Positions 1 through 7,792 of a stretch of DNA of 39,402 nucleotides are shown in pieces (within the stretch, counting starts at the first letter, position 1; each line of letters starts with the position of its first letter). Made by a program: the position numbers and the translations under genes. The notes beneath the pieces were generated by a model that saw nothing but the letters and a program-made list of their open reading frames with translations, did no database searches and was not told the DNA's origin. This stretch comes from Deltaproteobacteria bacterium (GTDB taxonomy: Bacteria; Desulfobacterota; DSM-4660; Desulfatiglandales; HGW-15): assembly GCA_016931115.1 (NCBI GenBank), contig JAFGFM010000225.1, forward strand, positions 1 to 39,402. The letters run 5' to 3'.

Positions 1-75
1 ATAATGATTCAAACATGAGTATTTACCCCTCAAAAATGACTATTCATAAGTATGCTATTATGACATAATGCGCAA

Positions 76-891
76 ATGGAAAAAATATCTCGTAAAATAA
101 TAACCGGATTGTTTCTCCTTGTTTTTATCCTACCGCTCTTTTTTCCTGTGCAAAATGCATTTGCCGGTGATTATGAAAGGCTGTTGATTCAAGGAATCGA
201 AACCTTTAACAATGGCTATAATGAGTGGGATAAAAATAAATTCCAATCAAGCCTTTCCCTTTTTAACGAGGCCATTAAGTCCGGGAAAGAGGATGGCCTT
301 GCAGAATACTGGGCAGGCACTGTTTATTTTTTTCTTTCGCAGCACGATCTTTTTACCGAGAAAGAGCCTACAAACAAAAAACAAGGGGTGGAGAATGCGA
401 AAAGGGGTATTGAGATCCTTTCAAAGGCCATTGAACTATCACCTGACTTCAGTGAAAGCTATGCGCTCAGAGGGGTTTTAAGAGGTATTCTTATTAAGAT
501 GAAACCCTCTTCGGTCTTTTCACAGGGGCCAAGGGTGGGCAAGGATCGCGACAGGGCACTTGCCCTTGATAAATTAAACCCCCGTGTACATTACCTGACC
601 GGTACCAGCCTGTGGAATGCCCCGGAGATACTGGGTGGCCGTGACAAGGCTCTTGAGCACCTGCTTGAGGCAGAAAGATTATTTAAGATTGAAGCGCAGA
701 ACTCAAAGGACAAGCTTCTTCCATTATGGGGCAGGAGCACATGTTTGGCATTTATAGGTGATATATTCTTTAACCAGAAACAACATAACAGGGCATATGA
801 ATATTATAAGAAGGCCCTAGATGTAAATCCCTCAGATCCTCTGGCCTTAAGGGGTATGAAAATATTGGAATCATCAAATTCAAATAAATGA
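76..891 (+). CDS. Secreted tetratricopeptide-repeat protein
   Basis: The 271-residue product begins with a basic, hydrophobic signal peptide that ends near residue 30 (NAFAG), so it is probably exported to the periplasm. TPR-like helical pairs follow: one around residues 55-130 and a clear C-terminal unit near 235-265 with the A-x-E-Y-Y-K-K-A-L-D-x-N-P pattern. TPR proteins act as assembly or docking scaffolds; no enzymatic motif is visible. The start at 76 has no strong ribosome binding site, but it is the only one that gives a proper signal peptide. The desaturase gene begins 13 bases downstream on the same strand, so the two are likely co-transcribed. A role in organising carotenoid or cell-envelope modification is inferred from position only. 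Confidence 0.8.
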   Translation: MEKISRKIITGLFLLVFILPLFFPVQNAFAGDYERLLIQGIETFNNGYNEWDKNKFQSSLSLFNEAIKSGKEDGLAEYWAGTVYFFLSQHDLFTEKEPTNKKQGVENAKRGIEILSKAIELSPDFSESYALRGVLRGILIKMKPSSVFSQGPRVGKDRDRALALDKLNPRVHYLTGTSLWNAPEILGGRDKALEHLLEAERLFKIEAQNSKDKLLPLWGRSTCLAFIGDIFFNQKQHNRAYEYYKKALDVNPSDPLALRGMKILESSNSNK

Positions 892-904
892 AAGGTTCAA
901 TATT

Positions 905-2410
905 ATGGCTTCAAACATCAGTAAAAAGGTTATTGTAATAGGTGCAGGTCTGGGTGGTCTTTCTGCTGCAATATCCCTGGCCCTCAAGGGATTTCCCGTG
1001 CATCTTTTTGAAAAAAACGACAAAGTGGGGGGGAAGCTCAATGTCCTAAAAAAGGATGGCTTTTCTTTTGACCTTGGGCCATCGATTCTGACCCTTCCCC
1101 ATTACTTCAGACGCCTCTGGACAAGGACGGGCCGGAGAATGGAGGAGGATGTAACCATTGAAACAGTTACACCTCACTGGAGAAATTTCTTTGAGGATGG
1201 CACGGTTGTTGACCTTCACATGGACCCTGTTGAGATGAAAAGGGAGCTCACAAAACTTTCTGACCCTGGGCTTGAAAAACGATTTTTTGAATATTTAGAA
1301 TATTCAGCAGAACAGTATGACCTGATTGAAAAGGGATATTTTGAAAATGGGCTTGATACAAAACAGGATTTTGTATCCTTTTACAAACTTAAAAATTTAC
1401 TGAAGATAGACTACTGGACAACCATGCATAAGCGCAACAAAAGGCGTTTAAAGAATCCCTACCTCATCGATATCATGGATTACTTTATAAAATATGTGGG
1501 CTCATCCGCACTTAATTCCCCTGCATTTATGAACCTCATGCCTACCATTCAGTTCAGGTATGATCTCTGGTATGTGAAGGGCGGCATGTATAACCTGGCT
1601 ATAGGCATGGAGCGTCTGGCAAAAGGGCTTGGTGTTGAAATAAGTTTGAACGCAGAGGTTACTGAGATTGAAAGGGATGAAAATCGTGTTAAGGGGATCA
1701 GGCTTGCTGATGGTTCATTCCATGCCTCTGATATTATTGTTTCAAACATGGAGGTTATACCTGCCTATGAAAAACTTCTTAAAGAGGATGATGTTTTCAT
1801 GGACAAATTGAAACCATTTGAACCTGCATGCTCAGGCCTTGTTCTTCATCTTGGGACAAACAGGCCATTCCCTCAGCTTGCACACCACAACTTCTTTTTT
1901 GCAAAGGATCAGGAGAAGCATTTCCGCACTGTTTTTGATGAAGGGCGAATACCTGAAGACCCTACCCTATATGTGGTTGCGCCTTCACGAACAGATACTT
2001 CAGTATGCCCTGAGGGGTGCGACAACATAAAGATACTTCCCCATATTCCACATCTGAAAAAAGAGGGCAACCCTTCCAGAGAGGATTATATAGCCCTGAG
2101 AAACAGGATACTTGAAAAGATGGAACGAACCGCCCTTCCGGGGTTAAGGGAGAGTATTATCACAGAGGATATGTGGACGCCTGAGGATATCCAAAGGCGC
2201 TATTACTCAAATGGCGGTTCCATATATGGTGTGGTTTCTGACAGAAAAAAGAATTTTGCCATGAAATGCCCTAAAAAAAGTACAAAATACACAAACCTTT
2301 ATTTTACCGGAGGCTCTGTAAACCCGGGCGGTGGCATGCCGATGGTTGTTCTATCCGGCCAGAATGTTGCTGATATGATAGATGAGGATCTTTCAGGTAG
2401 AGATGTATAG
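905..2410 (+). CDS. Phytoene desaturase (CrtI/CrtN/CrtP)-family FAD oxidoreductase
   Basis: The 501-residue flavoprotein belongs to the carotenoid desaturase/oxidase family. The N-terminal Rossmann fold is typical (VIGAGLGGLSAAISL followed by an acidic FEKNDKVGGK segment that binds FAD ribose). The C-terminal family signature lies near residues 465-490 (LYFTGGSVNPGGGMPMVVLSG). Family members introduce double bonds into phytoene or diapophytoene, or oxidise terminal methyls (CrtP type); sequence alone does not tell which. A GAAAGG ribosome binding site precedes the ATG. The next gene, a glycosyltransferase resembling the staphyloxanthin-pathway CrtQ, starts 2 bases after the stop, which favours a carotenoid or carotenoid-acid route. 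No carotenoid synthase is in the window, so the substrate is unknown. Confidence 0.85.
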   Translation: MASNISKKVIVIGAGLGGLSAAISLALKGFPVHLFEKNDKVGGKLNVLKKDGFSFDLGPSILTLPHYFRRLWTRTGRRMEEDVTIETVTPHWRNFFEDGTVVDLHMDPVEMKRELTKLSDPGLEKRFFEYLEYSAEQYDLIEKGYFENGLDTKQDFVSFYKLKNLLKIDYWTTMHKRNKRRLKNPYLIDIMDYFIKYVGSSALNSPAFMNLMPTIQFRYDLWYVKGGMYNLAIGMERLAKGLGVEISLNAEVTEIERDENRVKGIRLADGSFHASDIIVSNMEVIPAYEKLLKEDDVFMDKLKPFEPACSGLVLHLGTNRPFPQLAHHNFFFAKDQEKHFRTVFDEGRIPEDPTLYVVAPSRTDTSVCPEGCDNIKILPHIPHLKKEGNPSREDYIALRNRILEKMERTALPGLRESIITEDMWTPEDIQRRYYSNGGSIYGVVSDRKKNFAMKCPKKSTKYTNLYFTGGSVNPGGGMPMVVLSGQNVADMIDEDLSGRDV

Positions 2411-2412
2411 CT

Positions 2413-3498
2413 ATGTTATGGTTAGGGGCATATCTGGTTATATCGCTGCTTGCAGGTATTTTCCTTTTTTATGGGTTTCCTTCACTGGTGATAAAAAAAA
2501 AGAGCCCTGCCCTTAACCCCAAAATCAGCATCATTATCCCTGCAAGAAATGAAGAAAATAACCTCCCGGTGCTCCTGGCATCATTAAAGGATCAGTCTCT
2601 CAGTCCATTTGAAATTATTGTTGTTAATGACAATTCGACTGATGGAACCGCCAGAATAGCTAAGGAAAATGGTGCACATGTTATATATTCAGCCCCTCTT
2701 CCAGATGGATGGCTCGGAAAACCCTGGGGCTGTTATCAGGGGGCACAGCAGGCAAAGGGTGATATCTTTATTTTCCTTGATGCCGATACCTTTTTGGCGC
2801 CGGATGGCCTTGAAAGGATTATGGCTAATTATGATGGCTCAGGTGTAATTTCCATATTTCCTTATCACAGGATTAAAAAACCCTATGAGGCCTTTTCTGC
2901 TATCTTTAATCTGATGCAGCTTGCAGGTATGTATTGTTTATCCCTTTCTGGTAAACGCCAATCAAAGGGTCTTTTCGGCCCATGCCTTGTGATATCAAGA
3001 GGGGATTATTACCGCACTGGAGGGCATGTGGCGGTTAAAGACCGGGTGCTGGAACACTATTCTATGGGAGCCATACTTATTAAATATAATATTCCTATTG
3101 CTCTTTTCAGGGGTAAAGGCGTTCTCAATGTAAGGATGTACCCCGAAGGGTTCAGCTCCCTTATAAATGGCTGGCGAAAATCCTTTACCCTTGGTGCAGA
3201 TGAGACTCACCCTCTGAACATGACAATTGCTACTACCTGGATATCAGGGCTGATTGCTGCCACTGTCTATTTCATGGTTTCGCTGTTTAATGGCAATAAT
3301 ATGGATATCTGTTCCGGAGGTTTCATTTATCTCATTTGCGGACTTCAACTCTTTATCCATTTACGCCGTATAGGCACTTTCCCTGCCTGGTCGGCCCTGT
3401 TTTATCCTGCTGTATTGATATTTTTTCTTTCTTTATTTGCCTTTGCTGCCTTCAGCTCAAATAAACCGGTTGAATGGAAGGGTAGAAGAATTAATTGA
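2413..3498 (+). CDS. Membrane-bound family 2 glycosyltransferase (CrtQ-like)
   Basis: The 361-residue protein has an N-terminal membrane helix (residues 1-25), a GT-A catalytic domain and about three C-terminal membrane helices (about 275-350). GT2 hallmarks are visible: ISIIIPARNEENNLP at the start of the fold, VNDNSTDGT for nucleotide-sugar binding, and the metal-binding DAD in IFLDADTF. PLPDGWLGKPWGC resembles CrtQ-type 4,4'-diaponeurosporenoate glycosyltransferases and related lipid glycosyltransferases. It would transfer a sugar from a nucleotide donor to a hydrophobic acceptor at the cytoplasmic membrane. It is tightly coupled to the desaturase, so a glycosylated carotenoid is the likeliest product; the acceptor is not proven. 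Confidence 0.8.
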   Translation: MLWLGAYLVISLLAGIFLFYGFPSLVIKKKSPALNPKISIIIPARNEENNLPVLLASLKDQSLSPFEIIVVNDNSTDGTARIAKENGAHVIYSAPLPDGWLGKPWGCYQGAQQAKGDIFIFLDADTFLAPDGLERIMANYDGSGVISIFPYHRIKKPYEAFSAIFNLMQLAGMYCLSLSGKRQSKGLFGPCLVISRGDYYRTGGHVAVKDRVLEHYSMGAILIKYNIPIALFRGKGVLNVRMYPEGFSSLINGWRKSFTLGADETHPLNMTIATTWISGLIAATVYFMVSLFNGNNMDICSGGFIYLICGLQLFIHLRRIGTFPAWSALFYPAVLIFFLSLFAFAAFSSNKPVEWKGRRIN

Positions 3499-3563
3499 AA
3501 GAATAGATATTAAAGCCTTTAAATAAACCACTATTCTATACACAGGTAAATAATCATTTTCAA

Positions 3564-3593
3564 TTGACACTGTTCACTTCAGCGGGCTATTGT
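3564..3593 (+). promoter_or_regulatory. Predicted sigma-70 promoter of the corrinoid activator gene
   Basis: A perfect -35 box TTGACA (3564-3569) is followed after 18 bases by TATTGT (3588-3593), about 30 bases before the ATG at 3625. The stretch ATTTTCAATTGACA also occurs, identically, at the porin promoter near 12885-12898. The putative transcript start would leave a short leader with a GGAGTG ribosome binding site. Confidence 0.5.
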
Positions 3594-3624
3594 AACCACC
3601 TTAATGAAAAATATGGAGTGAAAA

Positions 3625-5265
3625 ATGGCTGAATATCACGAGATTACTGTATTGCCCGAAGGTAAGAAAATAATGGCTGAGGCGGGTAAAACCCTTATGG
3701 ATGCGCTATCTGAACATGTTGAGCTCAGGGCAGACTGCGGGGGCAATGGCGTCTGCGGCAAATGCCGGATTATTGTAGTTACAAAGGGGATGCCTGACCT
3801 TAATGATGTTGAAACAGAACATCTTTCATCCGGCCTTATTACATCAGGTTACAGGCTAGCATGCCAGGTAGTGGTTGACAGGCCCATGATGGTGCGCCTA
3901 CCTGAATCAGGTCAGGATAAAGGGCATGTGGAGGCAAAAAAGGTCTTTCCAGGGCCTTACCCTGTGAACCCATACCTTGAACTGAAAGCGGATAAACGAT
4001 ATCTGGGGCTTGCCGTAGACCTTGGCACCACCACGGTTGCAGGATACCTGTGTGACCTTAAGACAGGTCATATACTTGCCTCCAGGGCAACCATTAACCC
4101 GCAGAGGCGGTACGGGGATGATGTGATAAGCCGAATCAACTTTGCCGGTAAGAGTCCTGCAAACCTGAAAAAGCTTCAGGGGCTTGCGCTTGAGGCGATA
4201 TCATACCTTGCGGATACCTGCCTGAAGGAGGTAAAGGCTTCACGTGATGATATATATGGGTTTACTGTTGCAGGCAACAGCACCATGGAACATATACTTG
4301 CCGGGCTGGATGTGAGCAGGCTTGGAAGAACGCCTTTTGTACCTGCCACCCTGTCTGAGATAAAACTCACCACAGACGAACTCGGGCTCAAATTCAGGGC
4401 CGGTACAAGTTTTACTATACTCCCCATAATAGCTGCATTTGTGGGCGGCGACACCCTTGCCTGCGTGCTTGCAAACAAACCCTACATGCGTGATGAGATG
4501 ACCCTTATTGTTGACCTCGGCACCAATGGCGAAATAGTCCTTGGCAATAAAAAGGGCATGTGGACAACGAGCTGTGCAACAGGCCCTGCCCTTGAGGGGG
4601 CACAACTATCATGCGGCATGAGGGCGACTTTAGGCGCCATAAGCGCATGCGCAATTGAACCTTCTACATATAAATTCAGCTATAAAACTATCGGTGAAGA
4701 TACCGAGCCCCCTCTGGGGTTTTGCGGTTCAGGAATACTTGACCTTATTGCTGCAATGATCAAAAGCGGCATGGTAAAATCAGGCGGTAATTTTAATAAA
4801 AATGCCCCGGGGTTTACCACCTCTGACAAGGATGGTGGAGTGGCCAGGGTGGTCTTTGTGCCCGAAGAAAACAACCCGGCCAAGGTGGAGATATTTGTGT
4901 CCCAGCATGATATAAGGCAGGTGCAGCTTGCAAAGGCAGCGGTTGTGACAGGCATAAGGGAACTTATGAGCAAGGTTGGGATAAAAAAGATAGACCGTAC
5001 CATACTGACCGGGGCATTTGGAAACGCCTTTAACTGGAGAAGCGCGGTTACTATTGGTATGCTCCCTGACCTGGAAACACTCGGAGAGGTTATTTCTACA
5101 GATAACCTGGCAGGGGAAGGAGCAGTATTGGCACTGCTGGATAAGAATACCCGCCTTGAGGCTGAGGAGATAAAGAGTAAGACCCAGTATATGAACCTTG
5201 CTGAACAGCCCGACTTTATGCAGAAGTTTGTAGAAAACACGGGGTTTGATGAGGCAAAGGAGTAA
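3625..5265 (+). CDS. Reductive activator of corrinoid proteins (2Fe-2S plus ASKHA ATPase)
   Basis: The 546-residue protein matches the RACE/AcsV-like family (DUF4445, ASKHA fold). These enzymes use ATP to return an oxidised cob(II)alamin cofactor to cob(I)alamin, and so reactivate corrinoid methyl carriers. Residues 1-90 form a plant-type [2Fe-2S] ferredoxin domain with ligands Cys38, Cys44, Cys47 and Cys80. A linker leads to the actin-like ATPase region from about residue 130, with phosphate-loop motifs YLGLAVDLGTTTVAGYL and LIVDLGTNGEIVLG and a C-terminal ILTGAFGNAFNW element. The length is slightly below that of the longest family members. The two methyltransferases, corrinoid protein and AcsE-like enzyme elsewhere in the window are its natural clients. 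It is transcribed alone from its own predicted promoter. Confidence 0.88.
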   Translation: MAEYHEITVLPEGKKIMAEAGKTLMDALSEHVELRADCGGNGVCGKCRIIVVTKGMPDLNDVETEHLSSGLITSGYRLACQVVVDRPMMVRLPESGQDKGHVEAKKVFPGPYPVNPYLELKADKRYLGLAVDLGTTTVAGYLCDLKTGHILASRATINPQRRYGDDVISRINFAGKSPANLKKLQGLALEAISYLADTCLKEVKASRDDIYGFTVAGNSTMEHILAGLDVSRLGRTPFVPATLSEIKLTTDELGLKFRAGTSFTILPIIAAFVGGDTLACVLANKPYMRDEMTLIVDLGTNGEIVLGNKKGMWTTSCATGPALEGAQLSCGMRATLGAISACAIEPSTYKFSYKTIGEDTEPPLGFCGSGILDLIAAMIKSGMVKSGGNFNKNAPGFTTSDKDGGVARVVFVPEENNPAKVEIFVSQHDIRQVQLAKAAVVTGIRELMSKVGIKKIDRTILTGAFGNAFNWRSAVTIGMLPDLETLGEVISTDNLAGEGAVLALLDKNTRLEAEEIKSKTQYMNLAEQPDFMQKFVENTGFDEAKE

Positions 5266-5335
5266 GCTGGAAGCTCAAAGCTTAAGGCTCAAGGCTCAAA
5301 GCTTAAGGCTCAAGGCTCAAAGCTGGAAGGTGAAA
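5266..5335. repeat. Tandem heptamer array (GCTYAAR type)
   Basis: Ten consecutive 7-base units start one base after the stop codon of the activator gene. Units are GCTGGAA, GCTCAAA, GCTTAAG, GCTCAAG, GCTCAAA, GCTTAAG, GCTCAAG, GCTCAAA, GCTGGAA and GGTGAAA. The internal units form a 21-base higher-order period (GCTCAAA-GCTTAAG-GCTCAAG). An open reading frame passes through because 21 is a multiple of three, but the predicted peptide is only a repeat of K/S-L-R-L-K-A-Q and is not credible as protein. Related heptamers lie at 7721-7755 and 37751-37813. Confidence 0.9.
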
Positions 5336-5626
5336 AAGCTACTAGGGCAGAGGGTGGGTTCGAGCCTGAATGAAGCCAGGGTGTATCAGTGGGTGACAGA
5401 AGGCGGTCATAATGTGCCTTCAGACAAGATCCATTCCCGCATAATAAGGACAATGGAGAACATGAAAACAGCGTTAACCCTGGTGGATGAGGCGTGGATT
5501 TTGGATAACTCTTCAGAACAAAACCGATTTAAACAAATAGCTGTGATGAAATCCGGAAGATATGAAATAAAGACCGATCCAATCCCTGATTGGGTCAGGA
5601 CTATTCTGCCTGTTGAGATCAAATAA
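5336..5626 (+). pseudogene. C-terminal relic of a zeta-toxin-like P-loop kinase
   Basis: About 95 codons encode RVYQWVTEGGHNVPSDKIHSR followed by RIIRTMENMKTALTLVDEAW and LDNSSE. This pattern is characteristic of the C-terminal half of zeta-toxin-like or COG4185-type predicted kinases, where a GGHNVP segment and an R-x3-R helix precede a W-x-L-D/F-D-N-S strand. The N-terminal half, including the Walker A motif, is absent; the heptamer array sits in its place. The reading frame has no start or ribosome binding site of its own. I interpret it as the surviving 3' end of a gene whose 5' part was lost. Family assignment is by motif memory only. Confidence 0.6.
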
Positions 5627-5643
5627 ACCTTACATTACCCCCC

Positions 5644-5922
5644 TCAAATATAAGCTGTATCAAAAAATGTTACCCCTGAATCCAAAACTTCCTCAAGATA
5701 ACCGAGCAGTTTATCTGCATCGGTCGTATCAGTAACCATACCGTCTGCGCCAAGGCCGAGAATAGGTACTTCTACACCTGTTTTTCCTAAAACACGCTTT
5801 GGTAATTTTGAAACGGGAGGAGAGTCCAACCCAAACGATTCAAGTGATGACAAGGCGATTGCACCAGTAGCAAAGCCAGCAGCTTTTACAATAAATTCAC
5901 GACCGGTAGATTTATTATCCAT
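5644..5922 (-). pseudogene. 5' fragment of an aldo/keto reductase gene with a Tat-like leader
   Basis: The 92-codon fragment starts with a good ribosome binding site (GGAAGGGG, seven bases before the ATG at 5922). It encodes MDNKSTGREFIVKAAGFATG, a leader like those of secreted aldo/keto reductases, then LPKRVLGKTGVEVPILGLGADG and GVTFFDTAYI. These correspond to the first beta strands and the catalytic Asp-Thr-Ala-Tyr region of the family. A TGA then replaces the expected continuation; two Gly codons follow, as in the normal family motif, before another stop. About 200 further residues, including catalytic Lys and His, are missing. Homology stops where the zeta-like relic ends on the opposite strand, so two truncated genes abut tail to tail. 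Confidence 0.7.
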
Positions 5923-5988
5923 ATTAAATTCCCCTTCCAATGATTTTTGAGTTACGAAATAGTTTTGTGAAATCGGATAACAGGTAGA

Positions 5989-6011
5989 AGGTTGGGTCAA
6001 TGACCCAACCT
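5989..6011. promoter_or_regulatory. Perfect 11-base inverted repeat upstream of the reductase relic
   Basis: The arms AGGTTGGGTCA and TGACCCAACCT are exact reverse complements separated by one base. The site lies about 70 bases upstream of the aldo/keto reductase start and about 40 bases from the end of the CoiA-like gene. The near-zero loop fits a protein-binding operator better than an RNA hairpin, and no T run follows. It may be an operator left behind with the truncated reductase, or a recombination site; neither is shown. Confidence 0.45.
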
Positions 6012-6050
6012 GACTGACTGTCAACGGTATAGGTCAGACACCAAAGGCTT

Positions 6051-7010
6051 CTACAACATTCCACTGTATTCTGCATAAGCAGCTATTGCCATCATATCTT
6101 GCTCAAACGAAAGTGACGAATCTTCCTGGCAATCTAGCGCGAAAAATGGGCCATCTGGTTCACTATACAAGTAGAAATCCCCTTGAATGGAATGACAATA
6201 AGGACATGTGTTTACCCAATACTTATCTCCCACAGTTTTTGAGAAACGATATTGAACAGTCTTGGGAGGTGGTTTCACTTTAGGAGCCATATCATCGTGC
6301 ATCCCCTCTTTAGGCCAGGCAAAAACGATAATATCTCTCTCGCATTTCCAGCAATTACATAACCCATAACGATAGTAGGTTGAGGGGAGTTCTAAACCAG
6401 TGGCTTGAGCAAATCTTTTTACTTTCGTCATAAATTTTGTATATTTCTGCTTGCATTTTTCACAGGTGCATGGCTTGAAACCATCACGTATAGGGTTCCA
6501 AATTGTTGGATCGTCTATTACTGCATAACCATCCAATTCGATTAAAGGTATTTGTAATTTATCGGCTTTGATACTGTCCACTGCATGTGCAACTTTGATC
6601 TCCACCGCCGCATGTGCCACATCACCCACCATTAAAGCTACATCGACAATAGAACCATCAGATAATCTATGCTCTAAAATGGCTTTATCCACCTTTTCCG
6701 GCAAAGGCTGACTGACAGGTAAATGACAGATATGGCACGCTCTCGCTAGATTCGGGGGATTACTTTTTCCTGATTTCCAGTCTTGAACCATTTTCTGCAC
6801 TAACAGTTTAGCGGTTTTATGTGTAATAGTTTCCTGATTACATGTATCACTTATTTTATGTGCGAAGTGAGTTGTCTTGATTTCGCCTTGTTTAAGGATA
6901 ACTTTCTCACCACAACAAGGACAGAAATAGTTTTTGCTTTTTTCTGCTGTTGTAGGTCTACATAATTTCAATTCATCGTCTATAGCAAATGGAATACGTA
7001 ATTCTAGCAT
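6051..7010 (-). CDS. CoiA-like zinc-ribbon nuclease (orphan)
   Basis: The product is about 319 residues with the start at 7010; a GTG two codons earlier is an alternative and neither has a strong ribosome binding site. The N-terminal part resembles competence CoiA proteins: a C-x2-C zinc knuckle (CPCCGEKVILKQGEIK) followed by HFAHK. A PD-(D/E)xK-like core lies around residues 113-142, with Glu115, Asp125 and Glu139-x-Lys141 in DVALMV and AAVEIKVAH, expected to bind metal and cut DNA. Further C-x2-C pairs (CHIC, CTCEKC, CNCWKC, CPYC) give up to five zinc knuckles, more than a minimal CoiA. Neighbours are gene relics and repeats, which suggests an accessory or transferred gene. A role in DNA uptake or defence is inference. 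Confidence 0.65.
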   Translation of the reverse strand: MLELRIPFAIDDELKLCRPTTAEKSKNYFCPCCGEKVILKQGEIKTTHFAHKISDTCNQETITHKTAKLLVQKMVQDWKSGKSNPPNLARACHICHLPVSQPLPEKVDKAILEHRLSDGSIVDVALMVGDVAHAAVEIKVAHAVDSIKADKLQIPLIELDGYAVIDDPTIWNPIRDGFKPCTCEKCKQKYTKFMTKVKRFAQATGLELPSTYYRYGLCNCWKCERDIIVFAWPKEGMHDDMAPKVKPPPKTVQYRFSKTVGDKYWVNTCPYCHSIQGDFYLYSEPDGPFFALDCQEDSSLSFEQDMMAIAAYAEYSGML

Positions 7011-7118
7011 AATCACTTATCTCGTTATTTGGAAAGCACACAATGAAAAGTTTACAAGCCAGCACTGCTTTCCTTTAAAGTTCATTAATAGAATACATTT
7101 TTCGCCTTAATGTAAATG

Positions 7119-7313
7119 TTAGCACTTTATGTCAAACATTGTGACAACTGAATAGTCCCCATCATACTTTTGTTCGATAATTTCAATAGCCGCTACTAAA
7201 TCCTTATTTTGAATTACCTTATTTTTCTCCGAGATTATTTTTTTCTCTATAATGGCATCCTTATTAATTAACCTATATAGATTATCTTTAATAATTTCTG
7301 CATTTCCTATCAA
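7119..7313 (-). CDS. Small hypothetical ORF, doubtful
   Basis: A 64-codon AT-rich frame encodes a Lys/Ile-rich helical peptide ending in YDGDYSVVTMFDIKC. It starts with TTG, has no ribosome binding site, and I recognise no family. The C-terminal segment looks protein-like, so it may be the tail of a decayed gene. Confidence 0.2.
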   Translation of the reverse strand: MIGNAEIIKDNLYRLINKDAIIEKKIISEKNKVIQNKDLVAAIEIIEQKYDGDYSVVTMFDIKC

Positions 7314-7792
7314 AACTAATAAAATTATTACTGTTTATCATTCCCTTATAAAAAGGGCAAAAGATTGGCAACAAAAAGGGTAAAGCCTGCCGTTTTGCTA
7401 ACTGTTTATCATGAAAATATTCATGTTAAAATAAAACCTTTTTATTACAACAGAGACAGAAGCGTGAATCGGAAACTTATATCTGCCATCCGAAGTTACA
7501 AAGGGAAATCAGCCGTAAATGGATTCCCCGATAAACCGGGATAAATGACCCGCTTTCGTAGAAATGATTGGTAGATATTTATGTACTGATAGAGGCAACC
7601 CCCTGTGGCTGCCCGAAATTACTGGCCCTTGCAATATCTCAAGAGCAGGCACAGAGGCCTGCCCCTACATTAACATCAATCAATTTCTACTTTACTATGC
7701 GACATGGTCTCTTACAACGCAAACCGAAAACCTTAAACCTTAAACCGCATACCTTTTGCATCTCACCAGTTTAGAAATGCAACAGGATTAAA
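7314..7792. other. Gene-free stretch with degenerate repeats
   Basis: About 480 bases without a credible gene. Around 7500-7560 the text ATGGATTCCCCGATAAACCG resembles the widespread intergenic repeats built on TGGATTCCCG. Around 7640-7672 GAGCAGGCACAGAGGCCTGC followed by CCCTAC resembles another dispersed palindrome (GCAGGC...GCCTGC). A heptamer array follows at 7721-7755. This looks like an accumulation site for small repeats downstream of the methyltransferase operon. Confidence 0.4.
7721..7755. repeat. Tandem heptamer array (AAACCTT type)
   Basis: Five heptamers run in tandem: AAACCGA, AAACCTT, AAACCTT, AAACCGC, ATACCTT. The unit is related to the TTAAACC/TTTAGGC units at 37751-37813. 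The array lies some 40 bases beyond the 3' end of the UroD-like methyltransferase gene, again next to a gene end. Confidence 0.75.

Noticed and set aside
4240-5240. Long minus-strand frames opposite the activator gene
   Set aside because: They are shadows of a well-supported coding gene and show low-complexity Ser/Pro-rich translations.
5266-5335. CRISPR-like array
   Set aside because: Units are 7 bases in direct contiguity with no spacers, and no cas genes are present.
5246-5626. A 126-codon open frame beginning inside the end of the activator gene and running through the heptamer array
   Set aside because: The start has no ribosome binding site, the first part is only translated repeat, and the rest is the kinase-like relic. 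The frame is open because the 21-base superperiod keeps phase.
5644-5660. Selenocysteine TGA in the aldo/keto reductase fragment
   Set aside because: The TGA falls where the family has Tyr, only two codons follow before a further stop, and no SECIS-like hairpin is evident. Truncation is the simpler reading.
7568-7774. A 68-codon plus-strand frame in the repeat-rich gap
   Set aside because: It is made of degenerate palindromic repeat and heptamer sequence, has no ribosome binding site and matches no protein pattern I know.
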